Assembly: GCA_945869365.1 (NCBI GenBank)
Contig: CAMBOW010000010.1
Location: forward strand, 1-29,685
Origin: Flavobacterium psychrophilum
Lineage (GTDB): Bacteria; Bacteroidota; Bacteroidia; Flavobacteriales; Flavobacteriaceae
Reading direction: 5' to 3'
DNA: 29,685 bases
A model generated the notes under the pieces. That model did no database searches and had not been told where the DNA came from. It saw only the letters and a program-made list of their open reading frames with translations. The translations under genes were made by a program, and so were the position numbers. Below, piece after piece: positions 7,404 through 15,717 of this stretch. Position 1 is the stretch's first letter. Every line of letters starts with the position of its first letter.

Positions 7404-8470
7404 TATTTCTGATACTCCTTCACCGCATCTACAAATGCCTTGGCGTGATCTACTGGAATATTGGGTAAAATGCCGTGACCTAAGTTTACTATGTAATTGG
7501 CTGCACCAAATTCATCAATCATTTGATGTACCATTTTTTTGATGGTTGGGATGGGCGAAAGCAAACGAGAAGGGTCAAAATTTCCTTGTAGGGTAATATT
7601 TCCGCCGGATAAATAACGGGCATTTCTAGGCGAACAGGTCCAATCTACACCCAATGCCGATGCTTTTGATTTGGCCATGTCATTCAACGCAAACCAGCAG
7701 CCTTTCCCGAACACAATTACTTTGGTATGAGGAGCCAAGGCTTCTACAATTTGGTTGATGTATCTCCAAGAGAATTCTTGGTAATCTACTGGCGAAAGCA
7801 TGCCGCCCCACGAATCAAAAATCTGTATGGCGTTACAGCCTGCTTTTACTTTTTCTTTCAAGTACAAAATCGTGGTGTCGGTAATTTTTTGCAGCAACGT
7901 ATGTGCCGCTACTGGATTGGAAAAACAAAATCCTTTGGCGGTATCAAAACTTTTGGAGCCTTTTCCTTCTACCGCATAACAATAAATGGTCCATGGCGAG
8001 CCGGCAAAACCAATTAAGGGCACCTCATCATTGAGCATTTCCTTGGTCAATTTGATGGCGTCAAACACATAACCCAAAGTTTCATCTACATCAGGAACAA
8101 ACACTTGGTTCACTTGTTCCATCGTGCGAATGGGATTCGGAATTATCGGCCCCAAATTGTCTTTCAATTCTACATGTATGCCCATGGCTCTGGGAACCAC
8201 CAAAATATCCGAGAATAAAATCGCCGCATCGGGCTGTACAATTCTGATGGGTTGCACCGTGATTTCAGCCGCCAATTCGGGTGTTTCGCAACGCGTGAAA
8301 AAATCATATTTGTCGCGCAACGCTCTAAATTCGGGCAAATAGCGGCCGGCTTGGCGCATCATCCAAACGGGTGGACGTTCTACGGTTTGGTTGTTTAGGG
8401 CTCTAAGGAATAAATCGTTTTTGAGCCCCCTAGCCCCCAAAGGGGGAATTTGCATGTCTATATTTTCCAT
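7403..8470 (-). CDS. hemE: Uroporphyrinogen decarboxylase, N-terminus extended by a repeat
   Basis: 355 residues. It removes four acetate carboxylates from uroporphyrinogen III to give coproporphyrinogen III in the cytoplasm. The family signature [17 protein letters not shown] (32-48) is present, as are FSDILV with its conserved Asp, GFAGSPWT, and GHGILP near the C-terminus. The family normally starts around [10 protein letters not shown] (16-25). Here ten residues (7-16) are encoded exactly by a 30-base repeat at 8423-8452, and six more residues precede them. No ATG lies between the repeat and M37, which is inside the conserved signature, so translation must start upstream of, or within, the repeat (a TTG codon at residue 11 is the only alternative). 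hemD ends 5 bases upstream, so the genes are probably coupled. Confidence 0.97.
   Translation of the reverse strand: MENIDMQIPPLGARGLKNDLFLRALNNQTVERPPVWMMRQAGRYLPEFRALRDKYDFFTRCETPELAAEITVQPIRIVQPDAAILFSDILVVPRAMGIHVELKDNLGPIIPNPIRTMEQVNQVFVPDVDETLGYVFDAIKLTKEMLNDEVPLIGFAGSPWTIYCYAVEGKGSKSFDTAKGFCFSNPVAAHTLLQKITDTTILYLKEKVKAGCNAIQIFDSWGGMLSPVDYQEFSWRYINQIVEALAPHTKVIVFGKGCWFALNDMAKSKASALGVDWTCSPRNARYLSGGNITLQGNFDPSRLLSPIPTIKKMVHQMIDEFGAANYIVNLGHGILPNIPVDHAKAFVDAVKEYQK
8423..8452 (+). repeat. Short C/G-run repeat (family B), copy 3, inside the hemE start region
   Basis: Plus-strand sequence GAGCCCCCTAGCCCCCAAAG followed by GGGGAATTTG. It is 30 bases, exactly ten codons in the hemE frame ([10 protein letters not shown]). 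Confidence 0.75.
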
Positions 8471-8475
8471 TTTTT

Positions 8476-9195
8476 TTATTTTGAACCTTCCTTATTCCCT
8501 TTGGGGACTAGGGGTCGATTATAATAGGCGATCACCTCTTGGATTAGCTGCTCAATAGCAGGTTTTTCAGCGATGATCCTGTTTTTTATTTTATTCTCCC
8601 GAAGCTTCGGGACTAGCGCTTCTGCGGTGGTTTCACCAATGCAAAAACACAATTCGTCATTTATTGAATTCAATTTCAAGTAACTCTCAACTGCCGAAGG
8701 GCTAAAAAAAAGTATACCATCGGGCTGCTGTTTTATTTTTTGGGGCGTGAGGGCCGTTTCGTATGTCTCAATTTCGTTAAATAAAATGCCGTTTTCTTTC
8801 AAGGTGTTGGGCAATTCATCTCGCCGCAGGTTTCCACAAAAAAACGTATAGCTTTCTTTGCTGTAAACCAGTGAAATAATTTCAGCTAAATCGGCGGCGT
8901 ATCCGGTATAGGCCACTACATTAAATCCGTTTTCTGTTAAGAGACTTTTGGTTTTCATCCCCACAGCAAACACCTTTTTGCTTTTTAGTTGGTCGAAATT
9001 GGGATGCTGTAACACCGCTTGCACGGTGTTTTTAGAGGTAAAAATCAAGTTGTCATACACTTGGTCTAATTCAAATTTCTTAGCATTGGTTGCAATAAAA
9101 TCAAAATCATCTACGGCCATATTGGCATCGAGCAAGATTTGCTTTTGCTCTGGGAAAAGGGATTTGGTTGATAGTATGTAGGGTGTTTTTGCCAC
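8476..9195 (-). CDS. hemD: Uroporphyrinogen-III synthase, with repeat-encoded segment and tail
   Basis: 239 residues. It cyclises hydroxymethylbilane with inversion of ring D. HemD sequences are poorly conserved; the assignment rests on [11 protein letters not shown] at the start, [11 protein letters not shown] (51-61), [11 protein letters not shown] (163-173) and the [10 protein letters not shown] turn (185-194), plus position between hemC and hemE. Two features are odd. Residues 195-200 (VPKLRE) come from a palindromic repeat, just after the conserved [10 protein letters not shown]. The C-terminal tail from residue 227 ([11 protein letters not shown]) comes from a family B repeat, after what looks like the native end (VIAYYN). 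Frame is kept in both. The start is 11 bases after hemC. Confidence 0.92.
   Translation of the reverse strand: MAKTPYILSTKSLFPEQKQILLDANMAVDDFDFIATNAKKFELDQVYDNLIFTSKNTVQAVLQHPNFDQLKSKKVFAVGMKTKSLLTENGFNVVAYTGYAADLAEIISLVYSKESYTFFCGNLRRDELPNTLKENGILFNEIETYETALTPQKIKQQPDGILFFSPSAVESYLKLNSINDELCFCIGETTAEALVPKLRENKIKNRIIAEKPAIEQLIQEVIAYYNRPLVPKGNKEGSK
8490..8517 (-). repeat. Short C/G-run repeat (family B), copy 4, inside the hemD end
   Basis: On the minus strand it reads CGACCCCTAGTCCCCAAAGG then GAATAAGG, the same element as copy 3 in opposite orientation 38 bases away. It encodes HemD residues 227-235. Confidence 0.7.
8597..8612. repeat. Palindromic repeat (family A) inside hemD, TCCCGAAGCTTCGGGA
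   Basis: A perfect 16-base palindrome, identical to the copy at 21849-21864. It is read in frame as VPKLRE at HemD residues 195-200. Confidence 0.8.
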
Positions 9196-9206
9196 GAATG
9201 CTCGAA

Positions 9207-10163
9207 TTATTTTTGCAACGATTTCTTGATTTCAGCCATCAATGCTGTTCCACCTTGGTCTAAAATTTCTTGAGCCAACTCGTAGCCCAATTTTTTCCAT
9301 TGGGAAACATCAACTGTTTTATGGATTTCCAATTTTTGTTGGCCATCAATCGACAATAAAACTCCCGTAAAATTAAAGCTATCCGCCTCTTCGTTGTAGG
9401 TAGCTATAGCGCCAATGGGAGCCGTACAACCGCCTTCTAAGGTGCGCAAAAATTGACGTTCAATATAGGTGCAAATCTCGGTTTCAATGTGGTTGAGCTG
9501 CGACAAAGCGTCTAAGACAAAAGCATCATCTGCCATTGCCAGGACAACCATGGCACCTTGTGCAGGAGCAGGAATCATCCAATCTAAAGCCTCCCCAATC
9601 CCTTCAAAAGTTGGGCCTTTAATAGTTTTATCGCTGATAAATCCCAAACGTTCCAATCCTGCAGCCGCAAAAACAGCCCCGTTCCACTCATTGTCTGTAA
9701 GTTTTTGTAAGCGCGTATTCACATTGCCGCGCAAATCGACTACGGTGTGATTCGGGTATTTATTGAGCCACTGCGCCTGCCGACGCAAACTTCCGGTAGC
9801 AATAATAGCGGATTGTCCCAAAAGAGTGCGATCGCCTTTGTGCACCAAAATGTCGGCTACATTGCCGCGTTCCAAAACGGCGGCTTGCACAATGCCAATA
9901 GGCAAGGCAGTAGGCACGTCTTTCATGGAATGTACGGCAATGTCTACCTGTCCGTTGAGCATTGCAATGTCTAAGGTTTTGGTGAAAATTCCGGTGATGC
10001 CTAATTCGTAAAGGGGTTTGTCCAAGAGAATGTCTCCCTGAGATTTAACCGCGACAATTTCAGTTTTATAACCTAAATCGTGAAGTTGTTGTTGTACGGT
10101 ATGCGCTTGCCATAATGCCAATTCACTGTCTCGCGTTGCTATTCGTATAATTTTATCCGCCAT
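9207..10163 (-). CDS. hemC: Hydroxymethylbilane synthase (porphobilinogen deaminase)
   Basis: 318 residues, normal length. It polymerises four porphobilinogens into hydroxymethylbilane. Motifs: RIATRDSELALWQA (7-20), VHSMKDVPT (77-85, catalytic Asp 82), GSLRRQAQ (124-131), LRGNVNTRL (144-152) and TLEGGCTAPIGA (241-252), where C246 carries the dipyrromethane cofactor. It lies 30 bases after hemA and 11 bases before hemD in the leftward run. Nothing unusual in the sequence. Confidence 0.98.
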   Translation of the reverse strand: MADKIIRIATRDSELALWQAHTVQQQLHDLGYKTEIVAVKSQGDILLDKPLYELGITGIFTKTLDIAMLNGQVDIAVHSMKDVPTALPIGIVQAAVLERGNVADILVHKGDRTLLGQSAIIATGSLRRQAQWLNKYPNHTVVDLRGNVNTRLQKLTDNEWNGAVFAAAGLERLGFISDKTIKGPTFEGIGEALDWMIPAPAQGAMVVLAMADDAFVLDALSQLNHIETEICTYIERQFLRTLEGGCTAPIGAIATYNEEADSFNFTGVLLSIDGQQKLEIHKTVDVSQWKKLGYELAQEILDQGGTALMAEIKKSLQK

Positions 10164-10193
10164 CTTTTGCCCTTGTAGCTGCTGTGCAGTCTG

Positions 10194-11450
10194 TTATTTT
10201 GAATCTGATTCGAGTTGAAAAATGCGTTCAATCCACTCGATGCTTTGATCGACCAAAGTATCGTCGTCTTTTAAGTGATTGGCAAAATGATTGGTGATTT
10301 TTTGGATAATGCGTGTACTAATTAACTCGGCATGATCTTCGTTAAAATTGTCCAATTTTTTGCGTTGCACGTTCAACTCCCCTTCTTTGATTGAATTCAA
10401 TTTTTTCTTTAACGCGTGTATAGTTGGAGCAAATTTGCGTTGCTTGGTCCAATCTAGAAATTCGCTTTTGATTTCTTCGATAATAGCCTCGGCTGCGGGA
10501 ATGTAAAGTTTTCTGTTTTCTAGTGTTTCGTCGGTCATTTGTGACAAATGATCCATGTGTACCAAGCGAACTTCAGGCAATTCTTGTACATTTTCATGTA
10601 CATTTTTTGGTATCGATAAATCCAAAATCAACAAGGGTTTTTTCAGGTTGAGAATAGCCTTGTCAATGGTAGGATTTTGAGCGCCTGTGGCCACAACGAC
10701 CACGTCAGCTTTTTGCAATTCCAATTGCAAATCGGCATAATCTTTTACAATTACATTCAGTTTGCGGGCCAAGCGTTCGGCTTTGTCTTTTGTTCTGTTG
10801 ATTAAGGTAATTTGCTGGTGTTTGGTGTGTTTAACCAAGTTTTCGCAGGTGTTTCGACCTATTTTACCCGTCCCAAATAGCAATATGTTTTTTGAACCAA
10901 TGTCGGCTACATTTTTAATAATATATTGCACAGAGGCAAACGAAACCGAAGTGGCGCCCGAAGAAATCTCGGTATCGGTTTTAATTTTTTTGCTGGCTTG
11001 AATCACGGCATTCACCAATCGCTCCAAATAGGCGTTGGCCAAACTGATGGATTTACTCTCTGAAAAAGCAATTTTGAGTTGGCTGATGATCTCAAAGTCA
11101 CCCAAAATTTGGCTGTCCAATCCGGTTCCTACGCGAAACATATGATTGACTGCTTCTTGATTTTTATATACAAACGCTACTTTTTGGAAATCTTCGACCG
11201 TGCCGTGGCTGTTTTCGCAAAGTAATTTGATGAGTTGAAAGGGGTGTTGGGCAAATCCGTAGATTTCGGTTCTGTTGCAGGTAGATGTTACAATAAGGGC
11301 TTCAATTCCTTCCTTTTTAGCTTGTAGTAAAAGTAGTTCTTTGGCTTGGGCGTCTAAACTAAATTTCCCTCTAGTTTCTGCATCTGCTTTTTTGTAGCTC
11401 AATCCAACCGCGTAAAAAGTAGTAAATTTTGTTTGGTGTATATCTTCCAT
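10194..11450 (-). CDS. hemA: Glutamyl-tRNA reductase
   Basis: 418 residues. It is the first committed step of C5-pathway tetrapyrrole synthesis and reduces glutamyl-tRNA to glutamate-1-semialdehyde with NADPH. The catalytic cysteine is C58 in TSTCNRTEIY. The NADPH-binding motif is in LLFGTGKIGRNTCENL, followed by LDLSIPKNV in the Rossmann domain, and the C-terminal helical dimerisation domain is present (about 320-418). It is the first gene of the leftward operon with a good promoter 26-58 bases upstream. The partner enzyme HemL (semialdehyde aminomutase) is not encoded in the window, so it must be elsewhere. Confidence 0.98.
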   Translation of the reverse strand: MEDIHQTKFTTFYAVGLSYKKADAETRGKFSLDAQAKELLLLQAKKEGIEALIVTSTCNRTEIYGFAQHPFQLIKLLCENSHGTVEDFQKVAFVYKNQEAVNHMFRVGTGLDSQILGDFEIISQLKIAFSESKSISLANAYLERLVNAVIQASKKIKTDTEISSGATSVSFASVQYIIKNVADIGSKNILLFGTGKIGRNTCENLVKHTKHQQITLINRTKDKAERLARKLNVIVKDYADLQLELQKADVVVVATGAQNPTIDKAILNLKKPLLILDLSIPKNVHENVQELPEVRLVHMDHLSQMTDETLENRKLYIPAAEAIIEEIKSEFLDWTKQRKFAPTIHALKKKLNSIKEGELNVQRKKLDNFNEDHAELISTRIIQKITNHFANHLKDDDTLVDQSIEWIERIFQLESDSK

Positions 11451-11475
11451 AAATCATTTAATCAAAATACTTCAA

Positions 11476-11508
11476 CAAAATTAGGGCTAGCCTTTTGATA
11501 AAAACAAC
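11476..11508 (-). promoter_or_regulatory. Promoter of the hemACDEFB operon
   Basis: On the minus strand TTG (11505-11507) is followed after 21 bases by TAATTTTG (11476-11483), a perfect match to the Bacteroidetes -7 box TAnnTTTG. The predicted transcript starts about 20 bases before the hemA ATG. Confidence 0.6.
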
Positions 11509-11552
11509 GCTCAAAGTACTTTTTAGAACGCTGTGGGAAATTTTGGAGACAA

Positions 11553-11585
11553 TTGAACAATAGCTCACATTTTCTTTTAAATTTG
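11553..11585 (+). promoter_or_regulatory. Promoter of the AraC-hemH-hemJ group
   Basis: TTG (11553-11555, inside AATTGAAC) is followed after 22 bases by TAAATTTG (11578-11585), a perfect Bacteroidetes -7 box. This gives a leader of about 85 bases before the ATG at 11679. It is divergent from the hemA promoter 45 bases away, so a regulator bound between them could act on both operons. Confidence 0.6.
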
Positions 11586-11678
11586 CAAGCAAATAAGACT
11601 GTTTCGGGCAGGTTATATAGAACAACTCTAAATAAAAGAACGAATCAAGGTTTTGCGCTTTAAAAAAAATATATCGCT

Positions 11679-12551
11679 ATGGGTTCACAAGAAGTAATTG
11701 CCATCGAAAATGATTTTACCCTCATCCGATTTCAAAATGATTCAGATGAAGTATATCATGTTGAACGGGAAATTAAACAGGGCTTAATCCAGTTTCATTT
11801 TGGCATTAAAGGCAAGGCCAAGTTTATTTTTAATAGCGGCAACTACGCGCTAAATCTCAAAGATGAAAAAGCGTTGTTGTTGTATAATCCGCAAAAGGAA
11901 CTCCCGTTGCACTTAGAAATTGCGCCTTCGTCTTGGGTGATTTCGGTGGTTATCTCCATTAAAAAATTTCACGCCTTGTTTTCGAGTGAGGCCGACTACA
12001 TTCCTTTTTTGAGCGAAGAAAACAAAGATAAAAAATACTATACCGAGAGCGACATCAGTCCTTCGATGGCCATTGTACTCAGTCAGTTGTTTCATTATAA
12101 CTTAAACCCATCGATCAAAAGTTTGTACTATAAAGGTAAAGGGTACGAGTTGTTGAGTTTGTATTTTAATCGGTCGGAAGATCCCGATGCCGAACAATGT
12201 CCGTTTTTAATTGACGAAGAAAACGTGCTTAAAATACGCAAAGCCAAGGAAATTATTTTGGCCAACTTAGCCGAACCGCCCGGATTACAAGAACTTGCTG
12301 ATCAGATAGGCTTAAATTTGAAAAAACTCAAAATGGGCTTCAAACAAATATATGGCGACACGGTCTATGGCTTTTTGTTTGATTACAAAATGGATTACGC
12401 CCGCCGATTATTAGATTCGGGTTCGTATAATGTAAACGAAGTGGGCCTAAAAATAGGCTACAGCACAGGCAGTCATTTTATTGCGGCCTTCAAAAAAAAA
12501 TTTGGCACCACACCCAAAAAATATATATTATCAATCAACGTAACCGTATAG
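11679..12551 (+). CDS. AraC-family transcriptional regulator at the divergent haem promoter
   Basis: 290 residues. The C-terminal third is an AraC-type double helix-turn-helix: LQELADQIGLNLKKLKMGFK (about 204-223) and NVNEVGLKIGYSTGSHFIAAFKK-type second half (251-273), ending FGTTPKKY. The N-terminal part is a ligand or sensor domain with little recognisable sequence and resembles the PchR-type (siderophore/iron-linked) subgroup in layout. It sits between the divergent hemA operon and hemH, 31 bases ahead of hemH. That makes it a good candidate regulator of haem synthesis, but the inducer is unknown. The HTH assignment is certain; the regulon is inference. Confidence 0.9.
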   Translation: MGSQEVIAIENDFTLIRFQNDSDEVYHVEREIKQGLIQFHFGIKGKAKFIFNSGNYALNLKDEKALLLYNPQKELPLHLEIAPSSWVISVVISIKKFHALFSSEADYIPFLSEENKDKKYYTESDISPSMAIVLSQLFHYNLNPSIKSLYYKGKGYELLSLYFNRSEDPDAEQCPFLIDEENVLKIRKAKEIILANLAEPPGLQELADQIGLNLKKLKMGFKQIYGDTVYGFLFDYKMDYARRLLDSGSYNVNEVGLKIGYSTGSHFIAAFKKKFGTTPKKYILSINVTV

Positions 12552-12582
12552 CAAACGCGGTTAGCTAACAAAAATTATACAC

Positions 12583-13596
12583 ATGAAAGGAGTACTATTA
12601 GTCAATCTGGGTTCGCCCGAAAGCCCCACTGCCAAGGATGTAAAACCTTATTTGGATGAATTTCTAATGGATAAATACGTGATTGACGTGCCGTATTTGT
12701 TCCGTGCTTTGTTGGTGCGCGGCATTATTTTGAATACCCGTCCCAAAAAATCCGCCGAGGCTTACGCCCGCATTTGGACCGATCAAGGGTCTCCGCTGAT
12801 TGTGATTTCCAAAAAAATGCACCAAAAAGTAGCCGCCAAAGTTGATATTCCTGTTGCCTTAGCCATGCGTTACGGCACCATCACCATCAAAAAAGGTTTG
12901 CAAGAACTGAAAGATAAAGGCGTAACCGAAGTGATGCTTTTTCCGCTGTATCCGCAACACGCCATGGCGTCTACCACCACTATTTTGGTATTGGCCGAAG
13001 AATTACGCAAGGAATATTTTCCTGAAATGACCTTTACCATCGTTCCGGCTTTTTACAACAAACCCGATTACATTCAGGCCTTGGCTACTTCCATTCAAAA
13101 CCACTTAAAAGGTTTTGAGTACGACCACTTGTTGTTTTCCTACCACGGTATTCCCAAACGACACATTCGCAAAACCGATGTGACTAAATCCCATTGCAAA
13201 ATGGACCGGACGTGTTGCGCTACGCCTTCGCCGGCTCACGAATTTTGTTACAGCCACCAATGTTATGAAACCACCAAACAAGTTGTAGAATTATTGGGTA
13301 TCCCCGAAGACAAATACAGCCAAACCTTTCAATCGCGCTTGGCCGGTGACAAATGGCTCACGCCCTATACCGATGTCGAAATCAACAAAATGCCCGAACA
13401 AGGCATCAAGAAATTGGCGGTAGTCACCCCCGCTTTTGTGAGCGATTGCTTGGAGACCTTAGAAGAAATTGCCATGGAGGCCAATGAACAGTTTTTACAC
13501 CATGGCGGCGAAGAGTTCATGGCCGTTCCTTGCCTCAACGACGAAGAAGAGTGGTGCCAAGTAGTGGCCAACTGGATCACCGATTGGGCCAAATAG
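12583..13596 (+). CDS. hemH: Ferrochelatase
   Basis: 337 residues. It inserts Fe(II) into protoporphyrin IX. Motifs: KGVLLVNLGSPESP (2-15), LFPLYPQHAMAST (119-131), the catalytic His 188 in LFSYHGIPKRH and the acidic site E291 in FVSDCLETLEEI. Between these is a Cys-rich loop (205-227) with C205, C211, C212, C222 and C227, in CKMDRTCC and HEFCYSHQC. Comparable internal cysteines bind a [2Fe-2S] cluster in some microbial ferrochelatases, so this one may too, but that is inference. It is the terminal enzyme of the pathway encoded here, between its probable regulator and hemJ. Confidence 0.97.
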   Translation: MKGVLLVNLGSPESPTAKDVKPYLDEFLMDKYVIDVPYLFRALLVRGIILNTRPKKSAEAYARIWTDQGSPLIVISKKMHQKVAAKVDIPVALAMRYGTITIKKGLQELKDKGVTEVMLFPLYPQHAMASTTTILVLAEELRKEYFPEMTFTIVPAFYNKPDYIQALATSIQNHLKGFEYDHLLFSYHGIPKRHIRKTDVTKSHCKMDRTCCATPSPAHEFCYSHQCYETTKQVVELLGIPEDKYSQTFQSRLAGDKWLTPYTDVEINKMPEQGIKKLAVVTPAFVSDCLETLEEIAMEANEQFLHHGGEEFMAVPCLNDEEEWCQVVANWITDWAK

Positions 13597-13616
13597 CAAA
13601 ATAAACCTGACTCGAG

Positions 13617-13632
13617 TCCCGAAACTTCGGGA
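13617..13632. repeat. Palindromic repeat (family A), TCCCGAAACTTCGGGA
   Basis: Intergenic copy in the 81-base hemH-hemJ spacer. Stem of 7 bp with a 2-base loop; no T-run follows, so it is not a standard terminator. Confidence 0.7.
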
Positions 13633-13677
13633 CGAACAGATGGAGCATAGCGAAATAAACTTGAAACTTGAAACCAC

Positions 13678-14232
13678 ATGGAACTCTACAACTACCTCAA
13701 ATCATTGCACCTCATCTTTGTCATCACCTGGTTTGCGGGCTTGTTTTATATTGTTCGTTTGTTTGTTTATCACGCCGAAGCCCAAGATAAGCCATCTCCC
13801 GAACGCGAAATCTTGAGCAAACAATACCAACTCATGGAATACCGGCTGTGGTACATCATAACGTGGCCAAGCGCCATTTTGGCCAGTATTTTTGCCTATT
13901 GGATGTTGTTTTTTACCAATTTAGGAAAAGCTTGGCTCACACAACCTTGGATGCATGTCAAATTGGGCTTTGTGCTGTTGTTGTATATATACCACTTCAT
14001 TTGTCATCGGTATTACCTGCAATTGCAAAGAGGCGAAGTAAAATTTAGTTCTAATTTTATGCGCCTGTGGAACGAAGGCGCCACGATTATTTTATTTGCC
14101 GTGGTGTTTTTGGTAATCCTGAAAAATGCAGTCAATTGGATCTATGGCGTAGTTGGAATTATCTTGTTTTCGGTGCTCATCATGCTGGGCTTTCGGTTTT
14201 ACAAAAAAATAAGAACACGAAATTCTCACTAA
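13678..14232 (+). CDS. hemJ: Protoporphyrinogen IX oxidase, HemJ type
   Basis: 184 residues with four to five membrane helices (about 8-30, 57-80, 93-113, 133-152, 155-174). It matches HemJ: the N-terminal LKSLHLIFVITWFAGLFYIVRLFVYH (given as LKSLHLIFVITWFAGL then YIVRLFVYH) with H11, and WMHVKLGFVLLLYIYH with K95, at the positions of the His and Lys found essential in characterised HemJ proteins. It oxidises protoporphyrinogen IX to protoporphyrin IX, the step just before ferrochelatase. No HemY or HemG is present in the window, so this gene closes the pathway. It lies downstream of hemH and 3 bases before the sensor kinase gene. Confidence 0.92.
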   Translation: MELYNYLKSLHLIFVITWFAGLFYIVRLFVYHAEAQDKPSPEREILSKQYQLMEYRLWYIITWPSAILASIFAYWMLFFTNLGKAWLTQPWMHVKLGFVLLLYIYHFICHRYYLQLQRGEVKFSSNFMRLWNEGATIILFAVVFLVILKNAVNWIYGVVGIILFSVLIMLGFRFYKKIRTRNSH

Positions 14233-14235
14233 ATT

Positions 14236-15708
14236 ATGGCGGGATTTTTTAAACTAGAGCGGGTTTCTTTGCAGTTGCGGATCTTTCTGTCCATGATTGT
14301 ATTGATTTTGATTGCCTCTATTTTAATGGCCTCCATCTCGATCATTCAGTTTAAAAATGAAGCTAAAGAGTACCACCAAGAGCGTTTGGAGCGCAAAGAA
14401 TCGGCGATTAAAGAACACATCAATTATGTGTTGGCCAACACCAAATATGCCTTAAATACTGGTAATCTTCGGTATATCTTTAAAGATAAGATCCATGAGT
14501 TGGCCCAAATTCACAACCTCGAAATCAACATTTATAGCCTGAACGGCAAATTGCTCAAATCATCTAAGGCTTCCTTTTCGGTAGATAAAGACGCGCCACC
14601 TATTCCCAAATACATCATCAAACTGGTGCAGTCTTCAATAGACAAACGCTATGTAGACATTAAGAGCATCAACGGAGTGAAAAACCGATCGTCCTACAGC
14701 CAAATCAAAGATGCCAAATTCAAGCCTTTGGGGATTTTGAATATTCCGTATGTAGAAGACGACGGTTTTTATGAGCGCGAACTGCAAAATTTCCTCATCA
14801 AATTGGGCCAAGTGTATGCCTTTATGTTGGTGATTGCCTTTGGACTGGCCTATTTTTTATCGACCTACATCACCCAATCCTTAAAAACGATTTCCGATAA
14901 ATTGAGCGAAACCAGCCTCACCCAAAAAAACGAGAAAATTGTATTGGAGGCCAACAGCAAAGAAATCAATTTGCTCATTCGGGCCTACAACGGCATGGTC
15001 GACGAACTGGAAGAAAGTGCGGTAAAATTGGCCCAAAGCGAACGCGAAGATGCGTGGCGTGAAATGGCCAAACAAGTGGCCCATGAAATCAAAAATCCGC
15101 TCACGCCCATGCGGCTCACCGTACAAAGTTTTCAGCGCAAATTTGATCCCAACGACCCTGAGTTGCGCCAAAAAGTGCGCGATTATTCCGAGACTTTGAT
15201 TCAGCAAATTGACACCATGAGTGCAGTAGCTTCAGCTTTCTCCAACTTTGCTTCGATGCCGGCCCAACAAAACGAAACCTTAAATGTGGTCGAAGTAGTG
15301 GAATTGGCTCTAGATATTTTTAATGAAGAATACCTGCAGTTTGCCTGCTCAGAAAAGGAAATTATCGCCAAAATTGACCGAACCCAGCTCATCAGAATCT
15401 TGACCAATTTGGTAAAAAATGCCATCCAATCAATTCCTGAATTTCAAGAAGAAAAATGGGTAGTGGTTACCGTATCCCGCCAAGGAACTACTGTTGAAAT
15501 TACGGTAACAGACAACGGAGTAGGCATCGAAGAGCAAAACATTCCCTATATTTTTGAGCCCAAGTTTACTACTAAAAGCAGCGGAATGGGATTAGGCCTA
15601 GGAATTATTAAAAACATCATTGAAAATTACAAAGGAACAATTACTTTTGCCTCAAAATTGGGTAGCGGAACTTCTTTCACGGTCTCCTTGCCTATTCTAA
15701 ATACCTAA
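14236..15708 (+). CDS. NtrY-like sensor histidine kinase
   Basis: 490 residues. Two membrane helices (about 17-38 and 192-212) enclose a periplasmic sensor domain of about 150 residues, followed by HAMP (212-265). The phospho-acceptor H283 is in VAHEIKNPLTPMRLTVQSF, an H-box typical of NtrY-like kinases. The ATPase has N397 (NLVKNAIQS), DNGVG (426-430), FEPKFTTK (440-447) and GMGLGLGI (450-457). There is no response regulator next to it. It starts 3 bases after hemJ and ends 9 bases before the enoyl-CoA hydratase gene, so it is probably co-transcribed with the haem genes. A link to haem or envelope sensing is inference from position only. Confidence 0.92.
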   Translation: MAGFFKLERVSLQLRIFLSMIVLILIASILMASISIIQFKNEAKEYHQERLERKESAIKEHINYVLANTKYALNTGNLRYIFKDKIHELAQIHNLEINIYSLNGKLLKSSKASFSVDKDAPPIPKYIIKLVQSSIDKRYVDIKSINGVKNRSSYSQIKDAKFKPLGILNIPYVEDDGFYERELQNFLIKLGQVYAFMLVIAFGLAYFLSTYITQSLKTISDKLSETSLTQKNEKIVLEANSKEINLLIRAYNGMVDELEESAVKLAQSEREDAWREMAKQVAHEIKNPLTPMRLTVQSFQRKFDPNDPELRQKVRDYSETLIQQIDTMSAVASAFSNFASMPAQQNETLNVVEVVELALDIFNEEYLQFACSEKEIIAKIDRTQLIRILTNLVKNAIQSIPEFQEEKWVVVTVSRQGTTVEITVTDNGVGIEEQNIPYIFEPKFTTKSSGMGLGLGIIKNIIENYKGTITFASKLGSGTSFTVSLPILNT

Positions 15709-15717
15709 TTTCTAAAT

